From positions 620,001 to 684,000 of the forward strand of contig JAGYJM010000002.1 of NCBI GenBank assembly GCA_018402085.1: a stretch of 64,000 nucleotides of DNA. The letters are read 5' to 3'. The translations under genes were made by a program, and so were the position numbers. The DNA is from Flavobacteriales bacterium. Its GTDB lineage: Bacteria > Bacteroidota > Bacteroidia > Flavobacteriales_D > Sanyastnellaceae. This document shows positions 63,659 through 64,000 of this stretch, in pieces; position 1 is the first letter of the stretch, and the number at the start of each line of letters is the position of its first letter. A model generated the notes under the pieces. The model had not been told where the DNA came from. It was given only the letters and a program-made list of their open reading frames with translations, and made no database searches.

Positions 63659-64000
63659 TGCCTTCATCCCGCACGATGCAGCGCCTCACAGAGGTGCACC
63701 ATTACCTCACCATTGCACTCGCTGTGCTGTTTCCCTTGAGCAAGCGTCTTGTGCCTCCGTTGATCATTTTGTGGGTGTTGCTTTCGTTTTTTCTTTTTTC
63801 GCGCAGAAATGCGCGGATGGCTTGGTCGACCTTGTTAATCATGGCTTCGTATTACGTCTGCAATGTGCTTTGGCTCTTTCCGAGTGAAGATCGGGATGCG
63901 GCGCTTTTCTCGCTTGAAGTGAAGGCTTCGTTGCTCGTTTTTCCGATGGTCTGGATGTTCCTGCCTCCGTTGAGCTTGAGGAAACGCCTCGATATTCTGC
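63658..64000 (+). CDS. Probable O-antigen ligase/polymerase family membrane protein, 5' part
   Basis: Opens with MPSSRTMQRLTEVHHYLTIALAVLF in two blocks and continues to the window end without a stop (114 codons). It shows three hydrophobic helices (ALAVLFPLSKRLVPPLIILWVLL; TLLIMASYYVCNVLWLF; LLVFPMVWMFLPPLSL) in the spacing seen at the start of Wzy/WaaL-type proteins. Overlap with the glycosyltransferase gene supports a role in polysaccharide assembly. The diagnostic periplasmic loop is outside the window. Confidence 0.65.
   Translation, partial: MPSSRTMQRLTEVHHYLTIALAVLFPLSKRLVPPLIILWVLLSFFLFSRRNARMAWSTLLIMASYYVCNVLWLFPSEDRDAALFSLEVKASLLVFPMVWMFLPPLSLRKRLDIL

Noticed and set aside
1-64000. 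tRNA, rRNA, prophage, integrase or insertion sequence genes
   Set aside because: I scanned for tRNA T-arm-like motifs, transposase and integrase signatures and found none that hold up; all long frames are accounted for by chromosomal genes.

Overview
The window looks like chromosome from a Bacteroidota bacterium, most likely a marine Flavobacteriales of the Cryomorphaceae type. The reasons are type IX secretion (T9SS) C-terminal sorting domains on five large secreted proteins, SprB-type repeats, a PorP/SprF membrane protein, an S46 dipeptidyl-peptidase, a fused isobutyryl-CoA mutase, lipoproteins without a strong Shine-Dalgarno, and many promoters of the Bacteroidota form TAnnTTTG (here also TAnnTTCG). 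Genus is inference. No prophage, integrase, transposase, CRISPR array, rRNA or tRNA was seen.

Layout. 0-5 kb: end of ribosomal protein L31, a RibB with a degenerate RibA half (RibBX-like), then def, a TPR lipoprotein, a YbjQ-like protein and an AlkB-type hydroxylase in one operon, then class II aldolase. 5-12 kb: a secreted protein with eight 75-bp tandem repeats, a catalytically intact RibA, an HDAC-family deacetylase, a DUF819 membrane protein and an SRPBCC/GyrI-like protein. 12-21 kb: M43 metalloprotease with SprB repeats, FKBP and YaaA (overlapping), CvfB-like S1 protein, another T9SS cargo. 21-27 kb: threonine aldolase, J-domain membrane protein, Na/Pi symporter-like, DPP11-type peptidase, an orphan ORF, a 34-residue membrane protein. 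27-38 kb: CotH-domain T9SS cargo, EamA transporter, small alpha/beta-barrel protein, IcmF, membrane protein, hydrolase, TruC. 38-43 kb: a three-gene surface cassette (SprB-like type-B cargo, SprF-like protein, small secreted domain protein). 43-52 kb: msrB/uvrA, ECF sigma factor with a structured leader plus a small acidic protein, exonuclease-GIY-YIG fusion, cyclophilin lipoprotein, outer-membrane barrel, DinB, lipoprotein. 52.1-53.9 kb: a gene-free array of nine composite G-rich/hairpin repeats. 54-64 kb: serC-serA, ABC-F ATPase, PaaE-like reductase, ElaA, a beta-propeller T9SS cargo, methyltransferase, glycosyltransferase 2 and the start of a probable O-antigen ligase/polymerase.

How genes fit together: riboflavin synthesis is split between a RibB that lost its RibA function and a stand-alone RibA; serC and serA make the serine-branch pair; the 38-43 kb cassette couples a type-B T9SS cargo with its own SprF-like partner and with a protein sharing the cargo's N-terminal domain. 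Non-coding structure is unusually rich: dispersed small hairpins next to the decamer GTTCGCATCC (REP-like), the heptad-based array at 52-54 kb, a second palindromic repeat at 59.2 and 61.7 kb, several -7 boxes lying 4-7 nt from the start codon (predicted leaderless mRNAs), and many convergent gene pairs that abut with 0-3 nt between their stops.
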